NCBI GenBank assembly: GCA_017380275.1 | Contig: JAFOEH010000334.1 | Coordinates: forward strand, 1 to 9,558 | Reading direction: 5' to 3' | DNA length: 9,558 nt | Source of the DNA: Alistipes sp. | GTDB taxonomy: Bacteria; Bacteroidota; Bacteroidia; Bacteroidales; Rikenellaceae | In this document: piece after piece, positions 1 to 6,057 of the stretch | Layout: the number at the start of each line of letters is the position of its first letter | Numbering within the stretch: the first letter of the stretch is position 1 | Translations under genes and position numbers: made by a program | Notes under the pieces: generated by a model | What the model was told of the DNA's origin: nothing | Database searches by the model: none | The model's input: only the letters and a program-made list of their open reading frames with translations

Positions 1-1002
1 GTCTATGCCGTTGATAAACAGGGTGATCGAATCTTGGCCGTCTATGCCAAGCATATCGAAACGGGCGAGGAGATCCGCTTCGAGGCTCCGATCTTCTCCG
101 ATTGTACGGGTGATGGAACTGTGGGCTATCTTGCAGGAGCCGACTACTCGATGGGTCGCGAGGGCCGCGATGTGTATGGCGAGCCTTCAGCTCCCGAGGT
201 GAGCGATAAACTTACGATGGGTTCGTCGGTGCAGTGGTACTCGGTCGAAAAGGAGGGCGAGAGTGAGTTCCCCGTCTTTGAGTATGGCCTTAATTTTAAC
301 GAAAATAGCTGCGAGCGCGTCACGATGGGCGAGTGGACTTGGGAGACGGGAATGAACCGCGACCAGTGCGAGGAGTTTGAGTATATCCGCGACTATGGCC
401 TGATGGTGGTCTATTCAAATTGGAGCTTCCTGAAGAACCGCCTTGCCGATAACGCGACGTATCGCAATCGTGAGTTGGGCTGGGTGGCCTACATTGCCGG
501 TAAGCGCGAGTCGCGCCGACTGTTGGGCGACCACGTGCTGACAGAGAACGATCTGGTGAATGAGGTGGAGTACCCCGATGCGTCGTTCACCACAACGTGG
601 AGTATCGATCTGCACTATCCCGATCCCAAAAATACGGAGCACTTCCCGGGTGGCGAGTTCAAGTCGATCTGCGTTCACGGGGCGGTGAACCCCTACGCTG
701 TGCCGTATCGATGCCTCTACTCGCGCAATGTCGAGAATCTCTTTATGGCGGGCCGCGACATCAGCGTGTCGCACATCGGTCTGGGTACGGTGAGAGTTAT
801 GCGAACGACGGGTATGATGGGCGAGGTGGTCGGTATGGCTGCGTCGCTGTGTCGTGAGCACGATGCTCTGCCGCGCGACATCTATCTCTCGCATCTGGAT
901 GAACTGAAGGCCTTGATGCGAGAAGGCGCAGGCAAGCAGGGCCTTGAGAATAACCAGCTCTATAACCTCGGCGGCCACTGGCCAACCTACAAAAAGAAGT
1001 AA
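1..1002 (+). CDS. FAD-dependent oxidoreductase, PF12831-like (5' end outside window)
   Basis: The reading frame is open from the first base and ends at TAA (1000-1002), giving the last 333 residues; the N-terminal dinucleotide-binding GxGxxG region lies outside the window. A TTG at 34 could be read as a start, but the frame continues upstream of it and the fold needs the missing part. Visible motifs are DCTGDG (about residues 34-39 of this fragment), GKRESRR (167-173) and, near the C-terminus, NLFMAGRD (246-253) followed by a Gly/Thr-rich stretch typical of the FAD-contacting end of this family. Bacteroidetes homologues are often annotated as 'FAD-dependent oxidoreductase' or, in older records, 'xanthan lyase', and often sit near polysaccharide-use genes. 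The substrate cannot be told from sequence. No signal peptide can be judged because the start is missing. Family assignment is firm; reaction unknown. Confidence 0.85.
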   Translation, partial: VYAVDKQGDRILAVYAKHIETGEEIRFEAPIFSDCTGDGTVGYLAGADYSMGREGRDVYGEPSAPEVSDKLTMGSSVQWYSVEKEGESEFPVFEYGLNFNENSCERVTMGEWTWETGMNRDQCEEFEYIRDYGLMVVYSNWSFLKNRLADNATYRNRELGWVAYIAGKRESRRLLGDHVLTENDLVNEVEYPDASFTTTWSIDLHYPDPKNTEHFPGGEFKSICVHGAVNPYAVPYRCLYSRNVENLFMAGRDISVSHIGLGTVRVMRTTGMMGEVVGMAASLCREHDALPRDIYLSHLDELKALMREGAGKQGLENNQLYNLGGHWPTYKKK

Positions 1003-1003
1003 A

Positions 1004-1045
1004 AAATAGGCTGACAACACTCTAAGTTGCCAGCCTATTTGTTTA
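1004..1045 (+). terminator. Rho-independent terminator after the FAD oxidoreductase gene
   Basis: An inverted repeat begins one base after the stop codon: 15-base arms at 1004-1018 and 1026-1040 pair with a single mismatch (A1014 opposite C1030) around a 7-base loop. The right arm ends in TTT and is followed by GTTTA, a short T-rich tail. The left arm begins with a run of A, so it might also work in the other direction, but no - strand gene arrives there. Confidence 0.8.
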
Positions 1046-1099
1046 TACCTACATAGTTATTAATTATACCTATCCTATTTTTATTGTCCGAATTTTGTA

Positions 1100-1107
1100 T
1101 ATATTTG
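1100..1107 (+). promoter_or_regulatory. Candidate -7 element for the HtrA gene in the 1041-1273 spacer
   Basis: TATATTTG matches the Bacteroidetes primary-sigma -7 consensus TAnnTTTG. The expected TTTG about 20 bases upstream is weak (a T-rich stretch around 1077-1086 with TTG at 1084-1086, too close). If used, transcription would begin near 1114 and leave a leader of about 160 bases. A second possibility is TTTTTG (1132-1137) with TATAAT (1158-1163) 20 bases on. The rest of the spacer is A/T-rich with a 7-base inverted repeat (1131-1137 / 1151-1157) and no convincing small gene. Confidence 0.35.
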
Positions 1108-1273
1108 TGTAGGCGAACGGAAGACAAATGCTTTTTGTAGAAAAATTAATCAAAAAGTATAATAATTTGTTCCTGCTCGCCGTTATTAGAGCAAATGAGT
1201 AAAACGAAGATAATATCGCCTATGAAGTAATTTGCCTATTTTGAATTATAAACAATTAATTTTTGGTGTTATT

Positions 1274-2773
1274 ATGAAAAAGACGGCATTAGTAATTTTA
1301 TCAGCAGCCGCAGTGTCGGCTCTTGCAGGAGGCCTTACGGCTTTGAGTGTAAATAAATATATGTCCGCAGGTGTGTTCGGCGGTAGCAATAGCGCAGTTG
1401 TCGATTGGAGCGACACGACTCCTCGCGCTGGCAACCATTTTGCATCGTTCCAGGCCGATCAGTATCCCGATTTGACCTATGCTGCAGAGAATGCGGTGAA
1501 GGCTGTGGTGAACATCGAGTCTATCCGCGAGGTGCAGTATGGCGGCCGTTCGCGTGGCTATGACCCCTTCTACGAGTTCTTTGGAATTCCTTATGGTGGA
1601 GGCGGTTACGGCGAGCCTCAGACCCGCGAACAGCGCTCGGGTGGCTCGGGTGTCATCATCTCGGCCGACGGCTATATCGTTACAAATAACCACGTTATCG
1701 AGAATGCAACCAAGCTGAAGGTAAAGCTCAACGATGGCCGCACGTTCGATGCGAAACTCATCGGAACCGATCCTACGACCGACGTTGCACTGATCAAGAT
1801 TGAGGAGGAGAATCTTCCCACCCTCGCTTTCGGTAATTCAAACGATTTGCGTCTGGGCGAGTGGGTGCTGGCTATCGGCTCTCCGTTCGATCTGCAATCA
1901 ACCATTACAGCGGGTATTGTCAGCGCCAAGGCTCGTCAGTTGGGCGTTATTCCCGATGAGTTGCGTGTAGAGTCATTTATCCAGACCGACGCCGCCGTTA
2001 ATCCCGGTAACTCTGGCGGTGCGCTGGTGAATATCCGAGGCGAGCTGGTGGGCATCAATACCGTAATCAAATCATCTACGGGTAGTTATGTTGGCTATTC
2101 ATTCGCAGTTCCCGAGACTATCGTGCGCAAAGTTGTGGTCGATCTCAAGGAATACGGTGTAGTCCAGCGAGCAATGCTCGGCATCCGTTACCGTGCTATC
2201 GACGATCTGTTCATCGAGCAGTTGGGCGAGGAGCTCGGCATCTCAAAGACAGGCGGCTTGTACGTCGATGAGGTTGTCGAGGGAGGCGCTGCCGAGGATG
2301 CAGGTCTGCGCAAGGGCGACATCATCACGGCTGTTGATGGCAAGAAGGTGAACGACGCATCGTCGATGAGCGAGCAGATGGCACAGTATCGTCCTGGTGA
2401 TAAGATCTCTATCGAGTACGATCGCAACGGTACGGCCAAGAAGGCGCAAGTAACGCTTAAGAATAAAGTTGGTAAGGCTGAGCCCGTAACGGCTGACACG
2501 AAGGATGTAGCCGAGGCTTTGGGTGGAAAATTTGCAGATGTGAGCCCGAGTCTGCGCGAGAAACTGGAGATTCGTGGCGGTGTTCAGGTAACAAGCGTTG
2601 AGCGCGATGGCCTGCTGGCACAGTCGGGTGTTAAGGAGGGCTTTGTAATCACCTACATCAACGATCGCCCCATAACCTCACTGAAGGATCTGGATCGTGT
2701 GGGCGACGAGGTCGAGAGCATCGACGGAGTCTACACCAACGGCCGCGCAATGAGATATGTAATCGTAAGGTAA
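1274..2773 (+). CDS. degP: Do/HtrA-family periplasmic serine protease with two PDZ domains
   Basis: This 499-residue protein is an envelope quality-control protease and chaperone that degrades misfolded exported proteins. The ATG at 1274 is chosen because it opens a signal-like N-terminus (MKK followed by a hydrophobic Ala/Leu-rich stretch to about residue 25); an in-frame TTG at 1232 would put 14 unlikely residues in front. No lipobox is seen, so it is either cleaved and periplasmic or held by an uncleaved anchor. The trypsin-like domain (about 65-290) carries the full triad: His140 (TNNHVIE), Asp170 (TTDVALIKI) and Ser247 (NPGNSGGAL). A Gly/Tyr-rich segment at 89-113 replaces the long LA loop of E. 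coli DegP. PDZ1 spans about 300-398 and PDZ2 about 410-499. Length and layout are those of Bacteroidetes Do proteases; DegP and DegQ roles cannot be told apart here. It is transcribed alone and ends in a strong hairpin. Confidence 0.95.
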   Translation: MKKTALVILSAAAVSALAGGLTALSVNKYMSAGVFGGSNSAVVDWSDTTPRAGNHFASFQADQYPDLTYAAENAVKAVVNIESIREVQYGGRSRGYDPFYEFFGIPYGGGGYGEPQTREQRSGGSGVIISADGYIVTNNHVIENATKLKVKLNDGRTFDAKLIGTDPTTDVALIKIEEENLPTLAFGNSNDLRLGEWVLAIGSPFDLQSTITAGIVSAKARQLGVIPDELRVESFIQTDAAVNPGNSGGALVNIRGELVGINTVIKSSTGSYVGYSFAVPETIVRKVVVDLKEYGVVQRAMLGIRYRAIDDLFIEQLGEELGISKTGGLYVDEVVEGGAAEDAGLRKGDIITAVDGKKVNDASSMSEQMAQYRPGDKISIEYDRNGTAKKAQVTLKNKVGKAEPVTADTKDVAEALGGKFADVSPSLREKLEIRGGVQVTSVERDGLLAQSGVKEGFVITYINDRPITSLKDLDRVGDEVESIDGVYTNGRAMRYVIVR

Positions 2774-2789
2774 CTAAATCTTCTAATAG

Positions 2790-2824
2790 AAAAAGCCTGT
2801 CTGTATAAAGCAGACAGGCTTTTT
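2790..2824. terminator. Bidirectional terminator between convergent HtrA and umuC genes
   Basis: Perfect 14-base arms (2790-2803 and 2811-2824) enclose a 7-base loop. The G/C core CCTGTCTG/CAGACAGG is flanked by an A run on the left and a T run on the right, so the RNA from either strand ends in a U-rich tail. It lies 16 bases past the HtrA stop and its right arm overlaps the umuC stop codon (2823-2825) by two bases. Confidence 0.92.
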
Positions 2825-4085
2825 ATTTGATCTTCACCGTAGGGATATCATCCCAGCGTGTTGTGTAACAGGGCGAACGATGTTCGTGGGAGGAGAGTAC
2901 CTGGCCACTTCCCTGCACTCCGAAACGCACCGTTCCCTGACCTATGCGGTCGCTAATCTCGTCGATGGCGCGCGTCAGCCGCTCATCACGCTGTCGCTTC
3001 TGCCCATCGTCAAACAAAGACCGTGTAACGCCCGTTTGTGGAATTATCTTCAGCGCCGTTACACCAGCCTTCTTGTAACCATATCCAGCGGCAAAAATCT
3101 CGCGTGCCGCCTCCGCTGCTGCCGAAATTATCTGTCGGCTACTGTTTGTCGGTTCGGGGAATGTAACAACGGTACTTGATATATATTGCTGCTCGTCGCG
3201 AAAACGGTTAGTCCGCGCAAAGACGTGCAACTCGCCACACAACGATCCCTGATGACGCAACTTCTCGGCAGTCATAGCGGCGAAGTTGGCAATCTGCTCG
3301 GTCAGCTGCTCCCGATCGGTTATCTCGTGCGTGAAACTGCGAGTGTTGCTAATCGATTGGCGAGTGTCGGTCGTTGCTGATATCTCTATGCAAGGCTCTC
3401 CGCGCAATTCTCGCCAGGTACGAAGGCCCGTAATACCGAACATATGCCTAACGAGCGAGTCGGGTAGGGTGGTGTAGTCGTATGCCGTCACAACGCCTCT
3501 CTCGTGCAGTCGCGCAACCATCCTGCGTCCTATACCCCACACATCCTCGATCGGGAAACGCCTTAGGACCTTCTCCACATCCTCCCGTCGGTGCATATAA
3601 CATCCGCCTCGCAACTTCGGGTATTGCTTGCATAGCTTCGATGCAATCTTTGCCAGCGTACGTGTCGGTGCGATGCCCACAGATACGGGGATTCCCGTAT
3701 TTTTCAGACAGCGACGCGAAATCTGTTTAGCTAACGCATCAAAATCTACGCCCTCCATCCCGCTGAGATCGAGAAAAGCCTCATCTATGGAGTAAACCTC
3801 GACGTGCGGTACAAATTCGCGTAGTGTCATCCTTACGCGACGTGACATATCGCCGTAGAGCGAGTGATTTCCCGAAAAAACGGCTACATTGTGCTGCTCC
3901 ACAATATCCCTGATCTTGAACAGTGGCGCACCCATCCCGATTCCCAACGCCTTGGCCTCGTTGCTGCGCGCAATGGCACAGCCATCGTTGTTCGATAGCA
4001 CGATGACTGGCCGCCCGTTAAGTTCGGGGCGAAATACACGTTCGCACGAGACGAAAAAGTTGTTACAATCGGCAAGAGCGTACAT
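2823..4085 (-). CDS. umuC: UmuC, catalytic subunit of DNA polymerase V (Y-family)
   Basis: A 420-residue translesion DNA polymerase, nearly the same length as E. coli UmuC (422). It copies past damaged template bases, with processed UmuD as partner. The N-terminal palm/finger region shows ADCNNFF with metal-binding Asp6, then SNNDGCAIAR (31-40), EAKALGIGMG and the catalytic YSIDEAFLDL with Asp101 and Glu102. The thumb region (about 168-230) holds WGIGRRM, a helix-hairpin-helix-like segment. A little-finger domain follows. The residue at the E. coli steric-gate position (Tyr11) is Phe11 here, still a bulky aromatic. The usual C-terminal clamp-binding motif (QLNLF in E. coli) is represented only by TRSLF at 354-358, a degenerate match. 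The ATG at 4085 is one base from the umuD stop, so the two are co-transcribed and probably translationally coupled. Nothing suggests inactivation. Confidence 0.96.
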   Translation of the reverse strand: MYALADCNNFFVSCERVFRPELNGRPVIVLSNNDGCAIARSNEAKALGIGMGAPLFKIRDIVEQHNVAVFSGNHSLYGDMSRRVRMTLREFVPHVEVYSIDEAFLDLSGMEGVDFDALAKQISRRCLKNTGIPVSVGIAPTRTLAKIASKLCKQYPKLRGGCYMHRREDVEKVLRRFPIEDVWGIGRRMVARLHERGVVTAYDYTTLPDSLVRHMFGITGLRTWRELRGEPCIEISATTDTRQSISNTRSFTHEITDREQLTEQIANFAAMTAEKLRHQGSLCGELHVFARTNRFRDEQQYISSTVVTFPEPTNSSRQIISAAAEAAREIFAAGYGYKKAGVTALKIIPQTGVTRSLFDDGQKRQRDERLTRAIDEISDRIGQGTVRFGVQGSGQVLSSHEHRSPCYTTRWDDIPTVKIK

Positions 4086-4086
4086 C

Positions 4087-4518
4087 CTATACCCGTTTTA
4101 TTACGAATGTTACCACTCCCCAGACGATAAAGTCATTCTGCTCCGTAATGCGTATCGGCTCGTATCGCTCATTCGCAGGCATCAGTTTTACGCCGTGCGC
4201 ATCAATCGCCACGCGTTTAACGGTAAACTCTCCGTCGATATGACACACCGCAATACACCCGTCGTGTGGTTCAAGGCTCTTATCTACGATGATTATATCC
4301 CCCTCGTCGAGTGAAGCATCTACCATCGAAGTTCCACTCACACGAAAGAAGAATGTCGAAGCGGGATGGCGCACCAGCAGCCGCACCAGATCCAACTTCT
4401 CGCGCATATCATCGGCAGGCGAAGGAAAACCCGCCTTCACGTCACCGCACATATCAAATTCGCCTCCCACTGCATCGCTGTCGATGGGGTAGGGCATCAT
4501 CTTATCCAAATTCTCCAT
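4087..4518 (-). CDS. umuD: UmuD, self-cleaving polymerase V accessory subunit (S24 peptidase)
   Basis: With the ATG at 4518 the protein has 143 residues (E. coli UmuD 139). The frame extends to an ATG at 4551, but those codons lie inside the upstream terminator hairpin and would add an unusual N-terminus, so 4518 is preferred; ATGs at 4500 and 4497 are further options. In cells with DNA damage, RecA-ssDNA filaments stimulate UmuD to cut itself, and UmuD' joins UmuC. The cleavage region reads DVKAGFPSP, with Ala29-Gly30 where E. coli has Cys24-Gly25. The Ser/Lys dyad is intact: Ser64 in VSGTSM and Lys101 in EFTVKRV, 37 residues apart as in E. coli (60 and 97). It stops with TAG one base before umuC. 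No clear Bacteroidetes promoter was found in front of it. Confidence 0.95.
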   Translation of the reverse strand: MENLDKMMPYPIDSDAVGGEFDMCGDVKAGFPSPADDMREKLDLVRLLVRHPASTFFFRVSGTSMVDASLDEGDIIIVDKSLEPHDGCIAVCHIDGEFTVKRVAIDAHGVKLMPANERYEPIRITEQNDFIVWGVVTFVIKRV

Positions 4519-4522
4519 CTTC

Positions 4523-4561
4523 AAAAAAGAAAACAAAACCCGTCTGCACACAACAGACGGG
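4523..4561 (-). terminator. Rho-independent terminator of the cysteine desulfidase gene
   Basis: On the - strand a perfect 8-base stem (arms 4561-4554 and 4546-4539, CCCGTCTG/CAGACGGG) with a 7-base loop is followed by a T-rich tract down to 4523. It lies 25 bases past the cyuA stop and only a few bases before the umuD start at 4518, so it insulates umuDC from upstream transcription. Confidence 0.93.
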
Positions 4562-4571
4562 CCGTTATATC

Positions 4572-4585
4572 GTACCTTCTAGTAC
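4572..4585. promoter_or_regulatory. Possible operator: GTAC-N6-GTAC palindrome upstream of umuDC
   Basis: GTACCTTCTAGTAC has matching 4-base palindromic half-sites separated by 6 bases. It lies between the cyuA stop and its terminator, 54-67 bases ahead of the umuD start. A second, overlapping imperfect palindrome (AGTACTTAGCACT, 4581-4593) runs into the cyuA stop codon. It is not the E. coli LexA box (CTGT-N8-ACAG). The position suits an SOS-type operator, but half-sites this short can arise by chance. Confidence 0.2.
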
Positions 4586-5872
4586 TTAGCACTTATCTGT
4601 CATAATACCCAGAATCAGCGAGTCCGTCTCATTCATACCCTCGCGGCCGATTGTGGTGAGGTTGCGAATCGAGAGATCAACATCCTCGTCGATGATTCCC
4701 TCGAGCGACGATACGCATCGGTGCTCCATCGCCAACATTGCCGACAACACAGCCGTCGATACACCGCTCGCCAACTTCAGAGCACAGCTCGGCTTTGCAC
4801 CATCACAAATCATACCTGTTAGGTTGGCAATCATATTTTTGATAGCCATCGCCACCTCGTCGTAGCCGCCACCCATAAGATATGTTATACCGCAGCTCGA
4901 TCCCGATGCTGCCACCACACACCCGCACAGCGCCGACAGTCGGCCCAGACTCTGCTTGATATAGATTACGGTCAGGTGGCTCAGCGTCAGCGCACGAATC
5001 ATCTGCTCCTCCGTTGCGCCGCACTCCTCGCCATACACAACAACGGGCAACGTCGCTGTAATGCCTTGATTTCCACTACCCGAATTACTCATCACAGGCA
5101 CCATCGCACCACCCATACGCGCATCGCACGCCGAAGCCGTATAGGAGAGAATACGCGAAAATACGCTGTCGCCCATCACCTTCAGCTCACGATCTCCGCG
5201 CAGGGTCTTACCCAGCGAATGACCAAAATCGGCCGTGAAGGCGCTCTCTGCCGCTGCCTTGTTCAGTCGCTTCGACTCGAGGATAAATCTAATATCATCA
5301 ATCGGAGCCGTCATCGCAAAGTCATATACGCGACGCAAAGTGAGCTTCACATCCTCCTCTGCCTGTCCTTCGCCCTGTGCTGAGCGGTTGTCGAGCAGAA
5401 TCTCCCCATCGCGCTCCAGATATACGAACGTGGTGTGCCCACCCGAAATTATAGCTGTTGCCGAGTGCGAGGTAGCAATCGTCTTGACCTCGATGTATAG
5501 TTTCTCGGTTATGCCCTGCTTAAGATCTATCGCAATACGTTTCTGGTCGATGTAGTCGCGTCCCTTCTTCACAGCCTCCTCGTTGGCATCGCGCAATACC
5601 TCTAGACCATACTCCGAACGACCTACGATCGCACCGAGTGCAATTGCAATCGGCAGGCCGATCATCCCCGTTCCGGGAATACCCACACCCATCGCATTTT
5701 TGAGGATGTTGGCACTCAGCTTTACCTCGATCTTTTCGGGCTGCTGTCCCAATAGCTCGGTTGCTCGAGCCGTACACAACGCCACAGCCACAGGCTCGGT
5801 GCAGCCGATGGCGGGGACAACTTCACGTTTGATTAGGGCCACGATGGCCTCTCGTTCCATAGCAGAAAACAT
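4586..5872 (-). CDS. cyuA: L-cysteine desulfidase, CyuA/YhaM (UPF0597) family
   Basis: With the ATG at 5872 this is 428 residues (424 from the ATG at 5860). The frame runs back to 6040, but that extension crosses both the promoter at 5891-5921 and the upstream gene's terminator, so it is not coding. The family is related to the serine dehydratase alpha subunit and, in characterised members, breaks L-cysteine into pyruvate, ammonia and sulfide using an oxygen-sensitive [4Fe-4S] cluster. Family motifs are clear: AIGCTEPVAVAL (Cys24), GIPGTGMIGLP (64-74), SNSGSGNQG (262-270), ALCGC (314-318) and ICDGAKPSCALK (355-366). Cys24 and Cys356, with one of the cysteines near 316-318, are the likely cluster ligands. 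There is no signal peptide; the enzyme is cytoplasmic. It has its own promoter and terminator, and no cysteine transporter is adjacent, unlike E. coli cyuP-cyuA. Family is firm; another amino acid substrate is possible. Confidence 0.9.
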   Translation of the reverse strand: MFSAMEREAIVALIKREVVPAIGCTEPVAVALCTARATELLGQQPEKIEVKLSANILKNAMGVGIPGTGMIGLPIAIALGAIVGRSEYGLEVLRDANEEAVKKGRDYIDQKRIAIDLKQGITEKLYIEVKTIATSHSATAIISGGHTTFVYLERDGEILLDNRSAQGEGQAEEDVKLTLRRVYDFAMTAPIDDIRFILESKRLNKAAAESAFTADFGHSLGKTLRGDRELKVMGDSVFSRILSYTASACDARMGGAMVPVMSNSGSGNQGITATLPVVVYGEECGATEEQMIRALTLSHLTVIYIKQSLGRLSALCGCVVAASGSSCGITYLMGGGYDEVAMAIKNMIANLTGMICDGAKPSCALKLASGVSTAVLSAMLAMEHRCVSSLEGIIDEDVDLSIRNLTTIGREGMNETDSLILGIMTDKC

Positions 5873-5890
5873 AACGTCAGATATTTTCGA

Positions 5891-5921
5891 CAAAAATACA
5901 AACACTCTCCGAGTATAGCAA
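5891..5921 (-). promoter_or_regulatory. Bacteroidetes-type promoter of the cysteine desulfidase gene
   Basis: Read on the - strand, TTG (5921-5919) is followed after 20 bases by TATTTTTG (5898-5891), a full match to the TAnnTTTG -7 element with the correct spacing for the Bacteroidetes primary sigma factor. Transcription would start near 5885, giving a leader of about a dozen bases before the ATG at 5872. This also argues against any start upstream of 5872. A small inverted repeat (CTTCT/AGAAG, 5963-5976) lies further upstream. Confidence 0.7.
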
Positions 5922-5997
5922 TTTTTCGGCGTTTTTTCGATTATATTTTTACAATCTGCAAACTTCTTCTTAGAAGCTACCAGATGGCGAAATGGAT

Positions 5998-6034
5998 AAA
6001 AAACAAGGGGTACACCCGCGAAAATGTACCCCTT
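5998..6034 (-). terminator. Rho-independent terminator of the acyl-CoA ligase gene
   Basis: On the - strand, 10-base perfect arms (6034-6025 and 6014-6005, core GGGGTACA/TGTACCCC) enclose a 10-base loop and lead into a run of six T (6003-5998). The hairpin starts 23 bases after the ligase stop codon at 6058. Confidence 0.9.
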
Positions 6035-6057
6035 TCCCAAATAACTATATGCTACAA

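Noticed and set aside
415..1020. 201-codon open frame on the - strand opposite the FAD oxidoreductase gene
   Set aside because: Its sequence has no recognisable domain and is a low-information mirror of a well-supported + strand gene; it also runs through the terminator.
1228..1243. TAATTTG and TATTTTG as promoter -7 elements close to the HtrA start
   Set aside because: Each is one base short of TAnnTTTG and neither has a TTTG at the right distance upstream.
3889..4314. 141-codon + strand open frame across the umuC/umuD junction
   Set aside because: It lies antisense to two well-conserved genes whose family motifs are intact, and has no motif of its own.
4519..4551. Eleven extra codons at the start of umuD
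   Set aside because: They fall within the hairpin and T tract of the upstream terminator; the 143-residue form agrees better with known UmuD lengths.
5963..5976. CTTCT-TCTT-AGAAG hairpin upstream of the cysteine desulfidase promoter
   Set aside because: Only five base pairs; too short to claim as an operator without comparative data.
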